DNA from: Galerina marginata
Taxonomy: Eukaryota; Basidiomycota; Agaricomycetes; Agaricales; Galerinaceae
Assembly: GCA_023014335.1 (NCBI GenBank)
Contig: JAECYW010000008.1
Location: 1,054,001-1,118,000, forward strand
Length of the DNA: 64,000 nt
Direction: 5' to 3'
The notes under the pieces were generated by a model, which did not search any database, was not told the origin of the DNA, and worked only from the letters and a program-made list of their open reading frames with translations. This document shows, one piece after another, positions 46,162 to 56,537 of this stretch (position 1 is the first letter of the stretch; each line of letters starts with the position of its first letter). A program made the position numbers and the translations under genes.

Positions 46162-48668
46162 ATGCAGAGCATCCTGCTCTTGACGCTGTCTCTATTCCTC
46201 ATTTATGTGTCGCGAACCTCCTGGGATTTTGGGGAGCAGTCCGAGCGATCCAGTTCGTCATGGCCTCCTTTGAACCGCCTGAGAAACAGGGACTTACTTT
46301 GTATATACAGAAATCATCCTGGACAGCGGTTCTTGGTCTCCAATTCGAGCATTCTAGGTATTTTGTTGCCCAAGATCAGAGGTGTAACCTCAGGAAGAAG
46401 CCATCTTTTCGAAAACAAGCACGAGCGTGAGTGACTTGTTGTTTAATAATGCAAGTGGACTAACTGTGCTTTTAGCCTTTGCATCTGCTGGATGGGATAT
46501 CCACTCCTCAGCAAGTCGGGATTTCACGGTCTGCTTTGTCCTTAATTTAACCTCTCTTTAGATAACCATCTTTCCAAACGGTAGAACGACGATCGTCTTG
46601 GCGGACGCTGCTGCTATAAAGGTCGGTTGACAAGGCACATTCACCTATGAATAAGCATGCTCAAAGTCTGATACCTACCCAGGAAGTTACATCCTCACGC
46701 TCTCGTTTCCCCAAACCCGTGCATAATTACAAGGCCCTCTCATTCTATGGCCACAACATTGTCGCGTCAGAAGGAGAGGAATGGAAGAAATACAGAAAGA
46801 TATCTGCACCGGCCTTCTCTGACGCAAGCCGCTTTTACCTTTCCTGTGTTGACTCGAATATATTCATATTTTTTTTCTCAGCGTAACAATAAGTTGGTCT
46901 GGGTTGAAACTGTCAAAATCGTTCAAGGCCTCTTTCAGGACGTCTGGAAGGATCGTGACGTTATTCACGTGGACCATTGCCTTGACATAACGCTGCCTGT
47001 AAGTCCCATTCTTTGCTCTTTTTTCATCTTCTTGGCTGACAGTCATTGCAAGATTGCTCTCTTCGTCATCGGTGCTGCTGGTGATACCATCCTCGTTTTT
47101 CTTGGACGTCAGGATCATTCTAAATCGTAAACAGGGTTTGGAAGGAGCATCCGATGGGATGAAGACTCCATGATTCCGCCTGGGCATCAGATGACCTTCA
47201 AAGACGCCCTCAATGTCGTGACGACGGAAATTGTCATCAAAGTCTTCGTCCCCAAGTGGGCGATGGGTCTCACAGAACGGTTCAGAAAAGTTCGACTGGC
47301 ATTTGTAGAATTGCAGGTAAGTCTGAACGACGTGTTCTACATAGGTACATCTTCCTGATATCTTGCCTTGTTTTTGCAATAGTCCTACATGTTGGAGATG
47401 ATTCGTGAACGTGAAAATGCGGAGAAGATCGAACGTGATGATCTCTTTAGCAGTCTATTGGCAGCTAATGAGTATGGTCAAGACGGCAACACTCTGAGTG
47501 AGAGCGAGGTCATTGGTGTGTCGCATTCCATGAATTATGTTTTTGAGTATTCACGTTCATCGTTCGTAAGCTAACATATACATGTTCCTCGTCGCTGGAC
47601 ATGAGGTACGTGTTCGCCGTCCTGTGTTCGGAACGAGTCTGATGCTGTTTCAATTTTCTGCTCCTCCAATAGACGACTGCGCACACTCTATCGTTCACGT
47701 TTGCATTGCTAGCCCTATATCCGGACGAGCAAGAAGAGCTATATGAACACATCCGATCTGTTGTCCCTAAAGGCCGAGAAGCTGTGCGTAGCAACCTGGG
47801 TGATGTGGCAGTCGTATCTAAACCTGAAAATCTATGTAGACCTACGAAGAGATGCCACTGTTGACCTATGCCATGGCGTAAGTGGTATTCCAGATTTGCT
47901 ACTCTGAATATATTAACATCTTTGCACAGCGTGTTTTACGAGACGTTAAGGATGTTTCCACCAGTGAGTAAATACTCTGAGTATCCCCTGAAGCATGAAT
48001 CGAACGAGTCCTTTGCAGGGTACATCTATCCCAAAGGTCGCGGCGGAAGACACCAGGCTAGTGGCTAGTAATAGTCATGGCGAGCAAATCACTGTGCCCA
48101 TCCCAAAAGGAACGGCCGTCATTATCTCCACTCCAGGATTGCATTATAATCGTCAGTCCATCACCGGTTTCGGCTTTGTGCAGTCTTGTGAAAACCGCTT
48201 TAATTTGCAGCTCGGTACTGGGACGACCCGCACGCATTCAAACCCGCCCGGTTTCTGAAAGATTGGCCTCGTGAGGCGTTCTTGCCGTTCAGTGCGGGTA
48301 TGTGTCTTCAACAATGTCATAAAATTATGGGGCTGACCATATCGTCCACGTAGGTGCGCGTGCTTGCCTTGGAAGAAAGTGCGTTGTTGAGGCCTTTTTA
48401 TGTACTGAATGCTGAGCGAGGCTACTAGGTTTTTCGAAACTGAAGGCATCGCGACTCTTACCATGCTGGTATCCCACTATAAGATTACGATCAAAGAGGA
48501 GCCCCAGTTCGCTGGAGAGACGTTCGAGCAGCGGAAGGAGAGGGTTCTGGCTGCTCGTGTTGCTTTGACTTTGAAGTGCGTGCTTTGATTCAAATTTGGC
48601 TCTTGGGATGTTGCTGAACACCTTGTAGGCCTACTCGTGTCCCGTTGACGTTCACCCGGCGGGTGTGA
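46162..48668 (+). CDS. cytochrome P450 monooxygenase (possibly disturbed in exon 1)
   Basis: From 46311 to the stop, 17 exons fit with consistent phases. A hydrophobic anchor (MQSILLLTLSLFLIYVS) starts the gene. P450 marks follow: WKKYRKISAPAFSD (C-helix region), FLVAGHETTAHT (I-helix oxygen-binding motif, 47571-47690), FYETLRMFPP with ExxR (47930-47963), and the haem loop FLPFSAG/ARACLGRK with the axial Cys (48280-48378). The end is TRVPLTFTRRV. Two oddities: exon 1 stays in frame only if the expected 58-bp intron (46253-46310) is retained, giving 542 aa; and a 33-nt intron (46529-46561) is unusually short. One intron (46824-46881) is GC-AG. It would be ER-bound, using NADPH-P450 reductase to oxidise an unknown substrate. 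Confidence 0.85.
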
Positions 48669-48744
48669 GCAACAGAAGTGCGAGTCTGTCTGTACCTCTG
48701 CTTGGACTATACGTCGTATGCCATGTAATTGTGTCTTCCGAACC

Positions 48745-49120
48745 CTCTTGTTTCTGAATTCACGTGGTTTTTCGAGACCACAGGCATGGACTCTTACTAT
48801 GCTCCCCTCACTATAGGGTCGCAATCAAGGAGGATCGTGTTGCGATATGCGAACATGAGGGGGGAAGTTTGGACGGGAGTTACTACACAGGTCGACGAGA
48901 CTCGACGATGCCCCCTTTGCAACCTTCCTGTTCCAGCCCTGAATTTTGGCCGGTTGCTCTGCGAGTTTTACTTCTCGACTTGGGACTGCTTTCAGGCGAG
49001 TGGATCGAGTTTTTTTGGCTGCCTGCGGTGCCTTGGCATTGAAGTACGCATTTTGACTTGGTTCTTTATTCCTGAATGTTTTGTAGGCCTGTTTGTGTTC
49101 ACCTGGCCAGTGTGAGCGAC
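48745..49120 (+). pseudogene. decayed duplicate of the P450 3'-terminal exons
   Basis: Compare 48429-48670 of the intact gene. Shared blocks in order: TTTTTCGA followed by CAGGCATGGACTCTTAC / AAGGCATCGCGACTCTTAC; CCACTATAAG...CAATCAAGGAGG / ATCAAAGAGG; then GAAGTACGCATTTTGA / GAAGTGCGTGCTTTGA; TTTTGTAGGCCT / CTTGTAGGCCT; and TTCACCTGGCCAGTGTGAGC / TTCACCCGGCGGGTGTGAGC. The middle part has diverged beyond alignment by eye. No upstream P450 exons were found, so only the tail was copied or survives. Confidence 0.7.
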
Positions 49121-49591
49121 GAAAGTCTGTAGCAACTGAGATTACAACATTGTCTGTTGTCGTCCTTGTCGTTCTAGAACCCATGTCAGGTAGCGGATCC
49201 GCTTAGTTTCTGCTTGAGAATCCATGTTAGTAGTTTTCTCTCGAAGGAAGTCATGATGCGAACCATCAATCTATCAATATGATGCAGCTAAGAGATCGCT
49301 GGCGAAGACAGTAATAGCGTCGTTAGTATTCCGAGTTGGAGTAATTACTGCACTTCAAAAAGAATCTTGTGCATCAATTATTCCTGATGTGCCGGACGCT
49401 GAAGTCATCCCCTAGCATCCCTGTTTGTCTTGAGGAGCAGCCGTTGAGCGCGATAGTGACATAGCAGAGAACAGTGGTGAGCTGAGTAGAGTCTTGTGAC
49501 AAAAGAAATAATGAGTGGACCCTGAAGCCATGTTACGGACTCTGATGGCACTTTATTGACAACGTTGACCTCAACAATTTCGACATCGTCC
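49121..49591. other. intergenic, promoter side of the LRR gene
   Basis: Nothing recognised. It should contain the promoter of the plus-strand LRR gene. Confidence 0.4.
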
Positions 49592-52500
49592 ATGGCAGCG
49601 TCCTCGTCGTCCGGAACATCCTGCCCCCCCTCGTCGTCCGCAGTGACCATACCCGTGCCGGGCAAGTCGATCCTCAAACGGCCGCCACCCCAGCAGCAGT
49701 CCCTCTTCTCGCGCATCAGCCGCTTCCTCCCGACCCAGACGCAGCCACAAGCCGCCAGCGATGAGGAGAAGAAGCCGCTGAAGCGGGCACACTTTATCTT
49801 GCCGCAGATTGCTATTGTTTATCCCATCTCATCGGTGAACCCGCCGTCGACGCCGACGTTGAAGGAGGAGAAGCGGGCTATTGAGGATAGGGAGGCGGAG
49901 AGGCGGAAAAAGGTCGTTCGGGGGAACTCGACGAGCCCTGGGGGCCAGGATTCGGAGGAGTGGTGGTCGATGGATAAAGTGGAGTCGTTTTATCGGGAGT
50001 GTTGTGCAGGTTGCGAGGAGGAGCCTGACCCAGCAATCACCGTCGCCCTCAAGGTAATGTTGATGCTGTTCTCTGTATTTTTGTCTAATGTTCATTGTCT
50101 TGCAGCACGCATCTCCTACTAGCCCTCGGACGGTGGATTTGTCGGGGGTGCAGCTGACCTTCACCTCTGCCTCCATCCTTTCCGATGTTTTCTCCATCGA
50201 ATGGGGCCTCCGGAAATTAGTTTTCCGAGAATGCGATCTGGATGAACTGGTACGTTCTGATCCCTCATTCATGCGACGAGCTCTCATCGGTGTTCATGTA
50301 GATTTTGAAACCCATGCTGCACGCCCTCCTGATCCCAGGCAGCCTCTCGTTCCTCTCAGTCGCGTCCAATCGTCGTCTGAAAGTCGCCGCTTTTCGTCTC
50401 ATCGGAGCATATGTCAAAAAGGTACCTTTCTCTCTCGAGTTCACAGCAGGTTCTCACAGCTCGTTATCACAGGCGAAAACTCTGCAATTTCTGGACCTAT
50501 CACAGAACATGCTGGACAAAAAGGCAGTAGAGTATATTGTGGCAGCGTTGGAAACGGCACCTGAACCTGGTCTGGTATCGTTGCGTCTGGACGATTGCTC
50601 GTTAAGACCAGCGGCTCTCGAAGCTTTATGTACGTTCTTCCCTCTTCACAAAAAAAAATAACTGAACTGCCCAACCAGGTCGCGCTGTGCGTACATCGTC
50701 CCTACGCAACATATCGCTACGGCACAACCGCATCTCAGCAAGCGGCGGGGTCGCGCTCGCGCTCATGATCAGAGACTACCCCGACGTAGTGCCCACGCCG
50801 CTCTCGCCATCCCCGTCAATCTCACTGTCAACTCTAACTCTAACCCCATCCTCCTCAGCCGCCTCCTCCCCAACAACATCCATAGCGAGCCTCCCACTCC
50901 CGCTGAACATGTCCTCGCCCCCACCAACACCGACAACGGCGGTGCACAGCCCGCTAATCCCAGCCGCCAACGCGCGCCCAGGCCCTGCATTACCTCCACC
51001 GCGGCATCCTACGGCGGCGGTGAGCATGCAGACAACGTATACCCCATACGTGCCCAAGGCGCGGCGGGGGCGAGCGGGGCCAACGACGGCGATGAACCCG
51101 CTTTCGCCGACGGGGCAGCATATCCCGATCATCACGTCGTCGTCGCAGGGGGGCGTGACGACGCGCCATCCCGTGCCTCCGGTGGGTGCGGGCGGAGGGG
51201 GTACGCATGCAGGTGCAGGCGCAGGCACGAGTGTGAATGGAGGGATGCACGATGCTGGCCCGAGTGCGGCGCTGTTGGATAAGGTTCGCGCGTTGGATAG
51301 CTTGCCGAGGCTTGGGGCGCTGCGGACGCTGGATCTGAAAGGGAATGATTTAAGGGTGGGTGTGGTTGGCTTTTTGTTTTTGTGGTTTATGGTTTATGGT
51401 GATGATGACCTTTTTTCTCCTTTTTTCTAGACGGGTATCACCTACATCGCGCAGGTGCTGAAGCGGAATCGGACTCTCAAGGTGCTGAATTTGAGCGAGA
51501 ATAAGCTGGATGTGCAGTGTCTGGTCACTATCGCTGAGGCACTGGTGCGAATCGATGGCTTTCTCCTCACTTACACATTTTGACTGACTTTATGTCTGAC
51601 AGAAATACAACTCGAGTCTAGAAACACTCGACCTGAACAAAAACCCATGCTCCGGGCCCGGCCTCGAAGGCGTACGTCCATCCTCTCCTCCCAACTCCCT
51701 CTCTCTCTCCATCGTGCTATACTGACAAGCAACTAAAAAACTCAGATCCAATCCCTCCGCACAGCGTTCACCCTAAACACCGCGCTCAAACGGCTCTTCC
51801 TCTCCTCAACCGCCATGTCCTCCGCCGGCGCCATCGCGCTCGCCGAGTTCCTCCCCGAGTCGACGTCGCTCCTCCATCTAGACTTGACGACGAACGATAT
51901 CGACATCGCCGGCGTCATGGCGCTCAGCTCGGGGTTGAAGGCGAATCATGTGATGCGGTGTTTGGATCTGAATATTCCTCCGGGGGATGAGGAGTTCGCG
52001 AGGTACGTGTGTTTTTCTTTTTGTTTGGGGGTGGTGTTTTGTTGAGATGAATTTGAATGGTTTAGGATGTGTAGGGAGATCTTGAACTCGTGTGTGCGGA
52101 ATACGGAAGAAGCGGAGCGGGCATCGAAGCATGGGGATGGTGCGTCGGTGGGCAGTGGGCGCGGACTGGGCAAGGGCGTTTGGGGCATGATCGAGGAGAG
52201 CGAACTTGCCAAGTCGATTAGGCTGGGCGAGGAGAAGAAGGTGTGTTTTTGGTTGTCTTTTGGGTTTCGTTCGTTGGTTCATTAATTAGCAGAACGAGGG
52301 CGACATCGTCGTTCGTGCGTGGTCATATGTGACCCAGCTGAGCGGGATCCTTGCCCCCGATGCTTCTCGTTCGCCTTCAACGCCTAAAGCCACCAAGGTC
52401 GGAGCAGCGTCTCTCTCAGAACTAGTCTCAAAAGCAAAAGCGGTCGCTGCAGAACTGTCCACCGTCATCCAAGAAACAGAAGACCCCACACGGCTCGAAG

Positions 52501-53605
52501 AGCTCCTGGGCATCAACGACCAGCTCCTCTCCCTGCTCAAGAAGGTGCCAGGCGGCAGGCGGCCCAACCTCACGCTCAAAGGGCTCGGGCTCAGCTTGGA
52601 CTCTGCGCAGAACTCGGAGGACGATGGGGATGGGCGGCTGGACGGGCTGCCGCATATCAACGGGCGGGAGCGCGAGAATGGGTATGCGGTGGCGGTTGGG
52701 TCGTCGGATTCGAGCTCGAGCAGTGTGACTAGTTTGGAGGAGGAGGAGGAAGAGGAGGCGCAGACGCCTACGACGCCGAGGGTGGATAAGGGGAAGGGGA
52801 GGGCTGAGCCGGAGCCGGAGAAGCTGGAGATGGTGCTTAGTCCGAAGACGTTTAGGATTAACGAGTCGGAGGATGAGGATGAGGATGGGGGGAGGTATCA
52901 AGGGGAGGGTGTTGCTTCGCCGACTGATAGGTGTGTTTGAGGGTTGTTTGTTTTCTGGAGACTTGGTTGTTGACTTTTTTTTCTTTGCAGGTCCAGGATA
53001 TGGGTCGAGGAGGAAGGCGAGGTGTTCAGGAAGGGTCAGGTCCTCCTTGGACCGGAAGAGATGGAGGGAGAGTATCCTGGCGAGGAGCTGCGCAAGGAGG
53101 TTGGTGCTCTTGTTCTTGTTCTACATTTGATAGTGTTCTGACCCATCCATCCCAGCTCCTCGAAGCCATGGTCGAACGCCCGCCCCCACGTCCGCTGACA
53201 GACGAGTACGGCCTGGAGATCATCTCTGGCCTGCCCATGGCCGACCCGAACCTGCCCTCACCACGCGAAAGGTCCCCGAACCGTTCTCCGAACATACCCG
53301 CCGCTACTTCGCCTACGCTGGGAGACAGGGAGAGGGAGAGCACGAGCCCGAAACCAGCGCCGAGGCCGTATGTGTCGCGCAGCCGCTCAGCGTCGAATTC
53401 GATTCTTAGCATCATCTCGCCGACGTTGTCGTCTTCGTCGTTGTCGTTGGCGGGGACTGAGGAGAATGATGGTGAGATGAAGAGCCCGGCGTCTGCGACT
53501 TCGCAGCGGGGGTTCTTGAGCCCTGTGTCGCCTACCTTGTCGGCTGGCCGCCCGGTCATTGCGAGGAGCCATACGTCGCCTACGACGCCTACCGTCGGTT
53601 CATGA
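49592..53605 (+). CDS. large LRR protein resembling PP1 regulatory subunit 37
   Basis: Twelve exons (49592-50053, 50106-50249, 50302-50421, 50473-50629, 50679-51355, 51431-51544, 51603-51671, 51746-52002, 52066-52240, 52293-52930, 52991-53099, 53156-53605) give 1123 aa with all phases closed. A Ser/Pro-rich N-terminus carries KPLKRAHF at about residues 61-68, where PPP1R37-like proteins have a KVxF-type PP1 docking motif. RNI-type leucine-rich repeats follow (TLQFLDLSQNMLDKKAVEYI, LRNISLRHNRIS), interrupted by a roughly 190-residue Pro/Ser/Thr/Gly insertion, and then resume (LRTLDLKGNDL, LKVLNLSENKLDVQCL, LETLDLNKNP, LLHLDLTTNDIDIAG). A helical stretch (LEELLGINDQLLSLLKKV) recalls GAT domains. 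The acidic and Ser-rich tail is probably disordered. It is presumably a scaffold or regulator of protein phosphatase 1; the family assignment is by resemblance. Confidence 0.85.
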
Positions 53606-54301
53606 GTTACGGGTCAGGATTATGATGTGGGTTAGACGGTCGGTTGGGATATTGGGTTGGTGGAGATGGAGATCATCATGGAGATTTCCAGGGTTAGAAA
53701 CATACTAGCATATCATATAATCGGACATTTTTACGGAGGACTAAACCCTTCTACACACTTCAGGCCTCTGGCCTCACCCCCCCCCTTCCATTGTGTTTTG
53801 CGGAATACGGATTTACATCACAATAATTAATTGCTTGTGTTTTCGACGATTGTTGGGTTCATTCTCAAGTTCGATGCTTTTTACTTATAGTGGCTGGCAA
53901 CCTCCTACTAATACTTGTCTGTTACACTTGTTACAAAATGTATTCGTGGTTCGAATTTTTTATAACGATGTGAAGACACGATATGATTTTTATGTTGATT
54001 TTTTTAAAGATTTGTAAGGGAATTATGCTTTCGTCACTTCTCATTGGCACTGGAAAGTCGAATCGGAAAAGCTTCCGTTGAACTACATAGCCTCGACCCC
54101 ATTCAAATGCAAATGGCGTCTGCTTTGGCATGTCCTCGTCCAGGTAAAGCGAAATCTAGAACAATTCAATTCAGGTCGTGCCTGGCATGAGCACTTGACC
54201 AAAGCCCAAAGGTGCGGCGCGCCTCAGGCTGGTCGCTGCCGCGGGCGTGGGACTGACAACCAAACCGAACACCCTCTGTATCTTCTTTTACAACTCCCAT
54301 C
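53606..54301. other. intergenic between LRR and Dot5-type genes
   Basis: AT-rich, with no gene. It should contain the LRR gene's 3' end and the Dot5-type gene's promoter. Confidence 0.4.
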
Positions 54302-55229
54302 ATGGCTCCTCGAAAGGTCTCTGATAGTTCTGCTGAGCCTCGACGGTCGGGGCGAATTGCTTCCATCCCTGTCCCACCAGCCGCAGAGGCGAAGCCGAAA
54401 CCGGCCAGGGCTACGAAGAAAAGATCTGCTGAAGCGGTTGATGAAGCAAAGGAGGGCGAAGCTTCAGCTGCGAAAAAGGTTCCTGCCTTTTTTTCCCAAC
54501 GTCTGAGTCGTGATTTCAAGCTTATCCTTTTTTCTTTCCGTTTTATATCAGGTCAAAGCTGACGATGAGGAAAATAAAGCTGAGGCAGAAGGAAGCAGCC
54601 CGGCGCTCGCTAAAATTGAGATAGGTGGCAGCTTGCCCGAGTTGGTCCTCAAGAACGAAAAAGGAGAAGACGTCCAAATTTCAGAGCTCGCTTCTGAGAA
54701 AGGAGTCATCCTGTTCCTTGTGCCCAAGGCTGACACCCGTATGGAGTTTTGACTATCAAACGAGAACACTGTATTCACCATTTTTTCCGTAGCTGGATGC
54801 ACGACTCAAGCGTGCGGGTTCCGGGATAGTTACCCTGATTTTACATCCTCGAATTTCCTCGTTTATGGTGTGAGCGCAGACAGTCCTACCGCTCAAGGCA
54901 AATGGCAAACAAAGGTTGGTATAAATTCCGACGTTTTCTCTGCATGTGAACCTGAATGAACCTTTTTTTGCTATTTAGAAAGAACTTCCTTACCCTCTCA
55001 TCTCGGACCCCAAGAGGCTCCTTATCACAGCTTTGGGTGCAGGCGAAGGAGGGAAAACGAAGAGAAGTCACTTTATTTTCGAGAAGGGAGGCAAACTCAT
55101 GGAAAAGAAGCTCCCAGTGTCTCCGGCCGACAGGTAAGGTTGTCATTTATGATAGGAAAAACTTACAAGCTCATAATGTGCACCAGCCCGAAATTGGCCT
55201 TGGAATTCGTCAAGAGCCAATCCGCATAA
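54302..55229 (+). CDS. DOT5: nuclear-type peroxiredoxin, PrxQ/BCP class (Dot5-like)
   Basis: Five exons (54302-54478, 54552-54738, 54793-54914, 54979-55133, 55187-55229) encode 227 aa. The first 80 residues or so are basic then acidic and low in complexity (PRRSGRIASIPVP, ATKKRSAEAVDEAKEG), as in yeast Dot5, and would act as a nuclear targeting region. The catalytic domain has LPELVLKNEKGEDVQISEL, TPGCTTQACGFRDSYPDF with peroxidatic Cys at about 124 and resolving Cys at about 129 (CxxxxC of the PrxQ class), FLVYGVSADSPTAQGKWQTK, and LPYPLISDPKRLLITALGAG. It reduces hydroperoxides, favouring alkyl ones, with thioredoxin. The final splice (phase 2 at AG|CCCG) gives the ending LALEFVKSQSA. Confidence 0.95.
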
Positions 55230-55510
55230 TACAAGCTCAGTCTGCAAACGTTAAATTTTGATACATATCTGTTGCTTCATTTATTGGTTGTTATACAATG
55301 GTTAACAGTCTCGTCCGCGATCTCTTCACCGAGCCAAGATCTCCTGTGGTTTTCTGCGGCTGTATGGAATCGAATGTTCAATACTACTCACAAGACCAAT
55401 GGAATGATGAAATATATACGCACATCGTTGGGGGTGGAAATTGGTGAAGCTCTGCTCTTTGGAATTGTGCCTCCAGTGGTACCTCTCCTACGACATCGAA
55501 CCGCGTTAGG

Positions 55511-55918
55511 TTACGCCATTACCCAGCAAATTTGAATGTGCTCGCCTAGCGAATCCGAGTCCTCCAGTCTAATACAATTTCTTTCAAGTCTGCCATACAA
55601 GTCGCCCAGCCGCGGAGAATCAAGGAGTATAGGCATAACGCGGAACTGTCCACCATGGCTGAGATGAAGTTCCTCGATCGTCCCGCCTTCTTCGTCACTC
55701 CTCTGCCGGCTCCGACAACACCATTTCATCAAAAAATATAGATATACGCCTAACGTTGAAAAGAGGAAGATGATAAAGACCCCTGAAAATCCAGCCCATT
55801 CGAAGTAGACCGATAACCTGGCCACGTATGCACGAATGGTGGCAAGTACGATGGCCAGTGAAATGAACCCAGTCACGAAGAACTCCTCGACTCTGGCGAT
55901 GAACGAGCTCATGACCAT
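55511..55918 (-). CDS. small two-TM membrane protein, single exon
   Basis: An intronless 135-aa frame starts MVMSSFIARVEEFFVTGFIS. Two hydrophobic helices, FFVTGFISLAIVLATI and FSGVFIIFLFSTLGVYLYFL, are followed by a basic, Cys-containing turn (MKWCCRSRQR) and a soluble tail. It is convergent with the Dot5-type gene, 280 bp apart. No family was recognised. A TATATAAA-type stretch lies upstream on the minus strand near 56020. Length and hydrophobic pattern argue for a real gene, but nothing else confirms it. Confidence 0.4.
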   Translation of the reverse strand: MVMSSFIARVEEFFVTGFISLAIVLATIRAYVARLSVYFEWAGFSGVFIIFLFSTLGVYLYFLMKWCCRSRQRSDEEGGTIEELHLSHGGQFRVMPILLDSPRLGDLYGRLERNCIRLEDSDSLGEHIQICWVMA

Positions 55919-56102
55919 TGTTTGATGCTTCAGGGGTACAGGAAAGAGGGAGACCTGTAATGCGAAAGTGAGCCCGGTTTTATACCAGGTGCTCTTACCA
56001 CTTCTAGATCTCTGATTTATATATCCGGGTCCTGTTAAACCCCCTTATTTTCGGAGACGGCGTTCAGTAGCCGCCTGACAGAGACATCATAGCTACTATG
56101 TA

Positions 56103-56535
56103 TGGTGCACAACACTTAGTCACCGCTAGTTTTGTACAAATGATCCCGAGCCCTCAGAATTCCCCCTTTTTTTTATCCGTCTAGTAAAAATGCTCCGTTT
56201 GATTGTTGCAACATTTCTACAAGACAGATTTTGATTTACTCAAAAACTGACCGAGATATGGACGTTTTTGTGATTTTGACAAAAAATGAAATTGGCCACC
56301 TGCCTTTTTTAGCAGGTATACCCCCAATTAGGACGGACCCTGAGCATCTCAATTTGGCCTAGAAAGTCTCCGAAAGATGGGAAATGAACGGAAAACAGCA
56401 TTTCCCATTCATTCCAAGCACAACGAAGGGTGACAGACCCTCCACTGGCTCCAGTGCAGTGATGAACAAAAAATAATTTTCGTCCACTGATTTGGCCGCT
56501 GTCCCATACAGGCGGTGACTAAGCGTTGTGCACCA
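56103..56535. mobile_element. 433-bp MITE, Tc1/mariner-like
   Basis: 24-bp terminal inverted repeats (56103-56126, starting TGGTGCACAACACTTAGTCA, and 56512-56535) differ at one base. A TA dinucleotide flanks both ends (56101-56102, 56536-56537), as for Tc1/mariner insertion. The interior is AT-rich and non-coding. Confidence 0.85.
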
Positions 56536-56537
56536 TA

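Noticed and set aside
50776..51250. Antisense frames across the LRR gene (150 and 86 codons), and similar ones at 52428-53559
   Set aside because: They mirror the compositionally biased insertion and tail of the LRR protein; the sense strand is supported by splicing and repeats.
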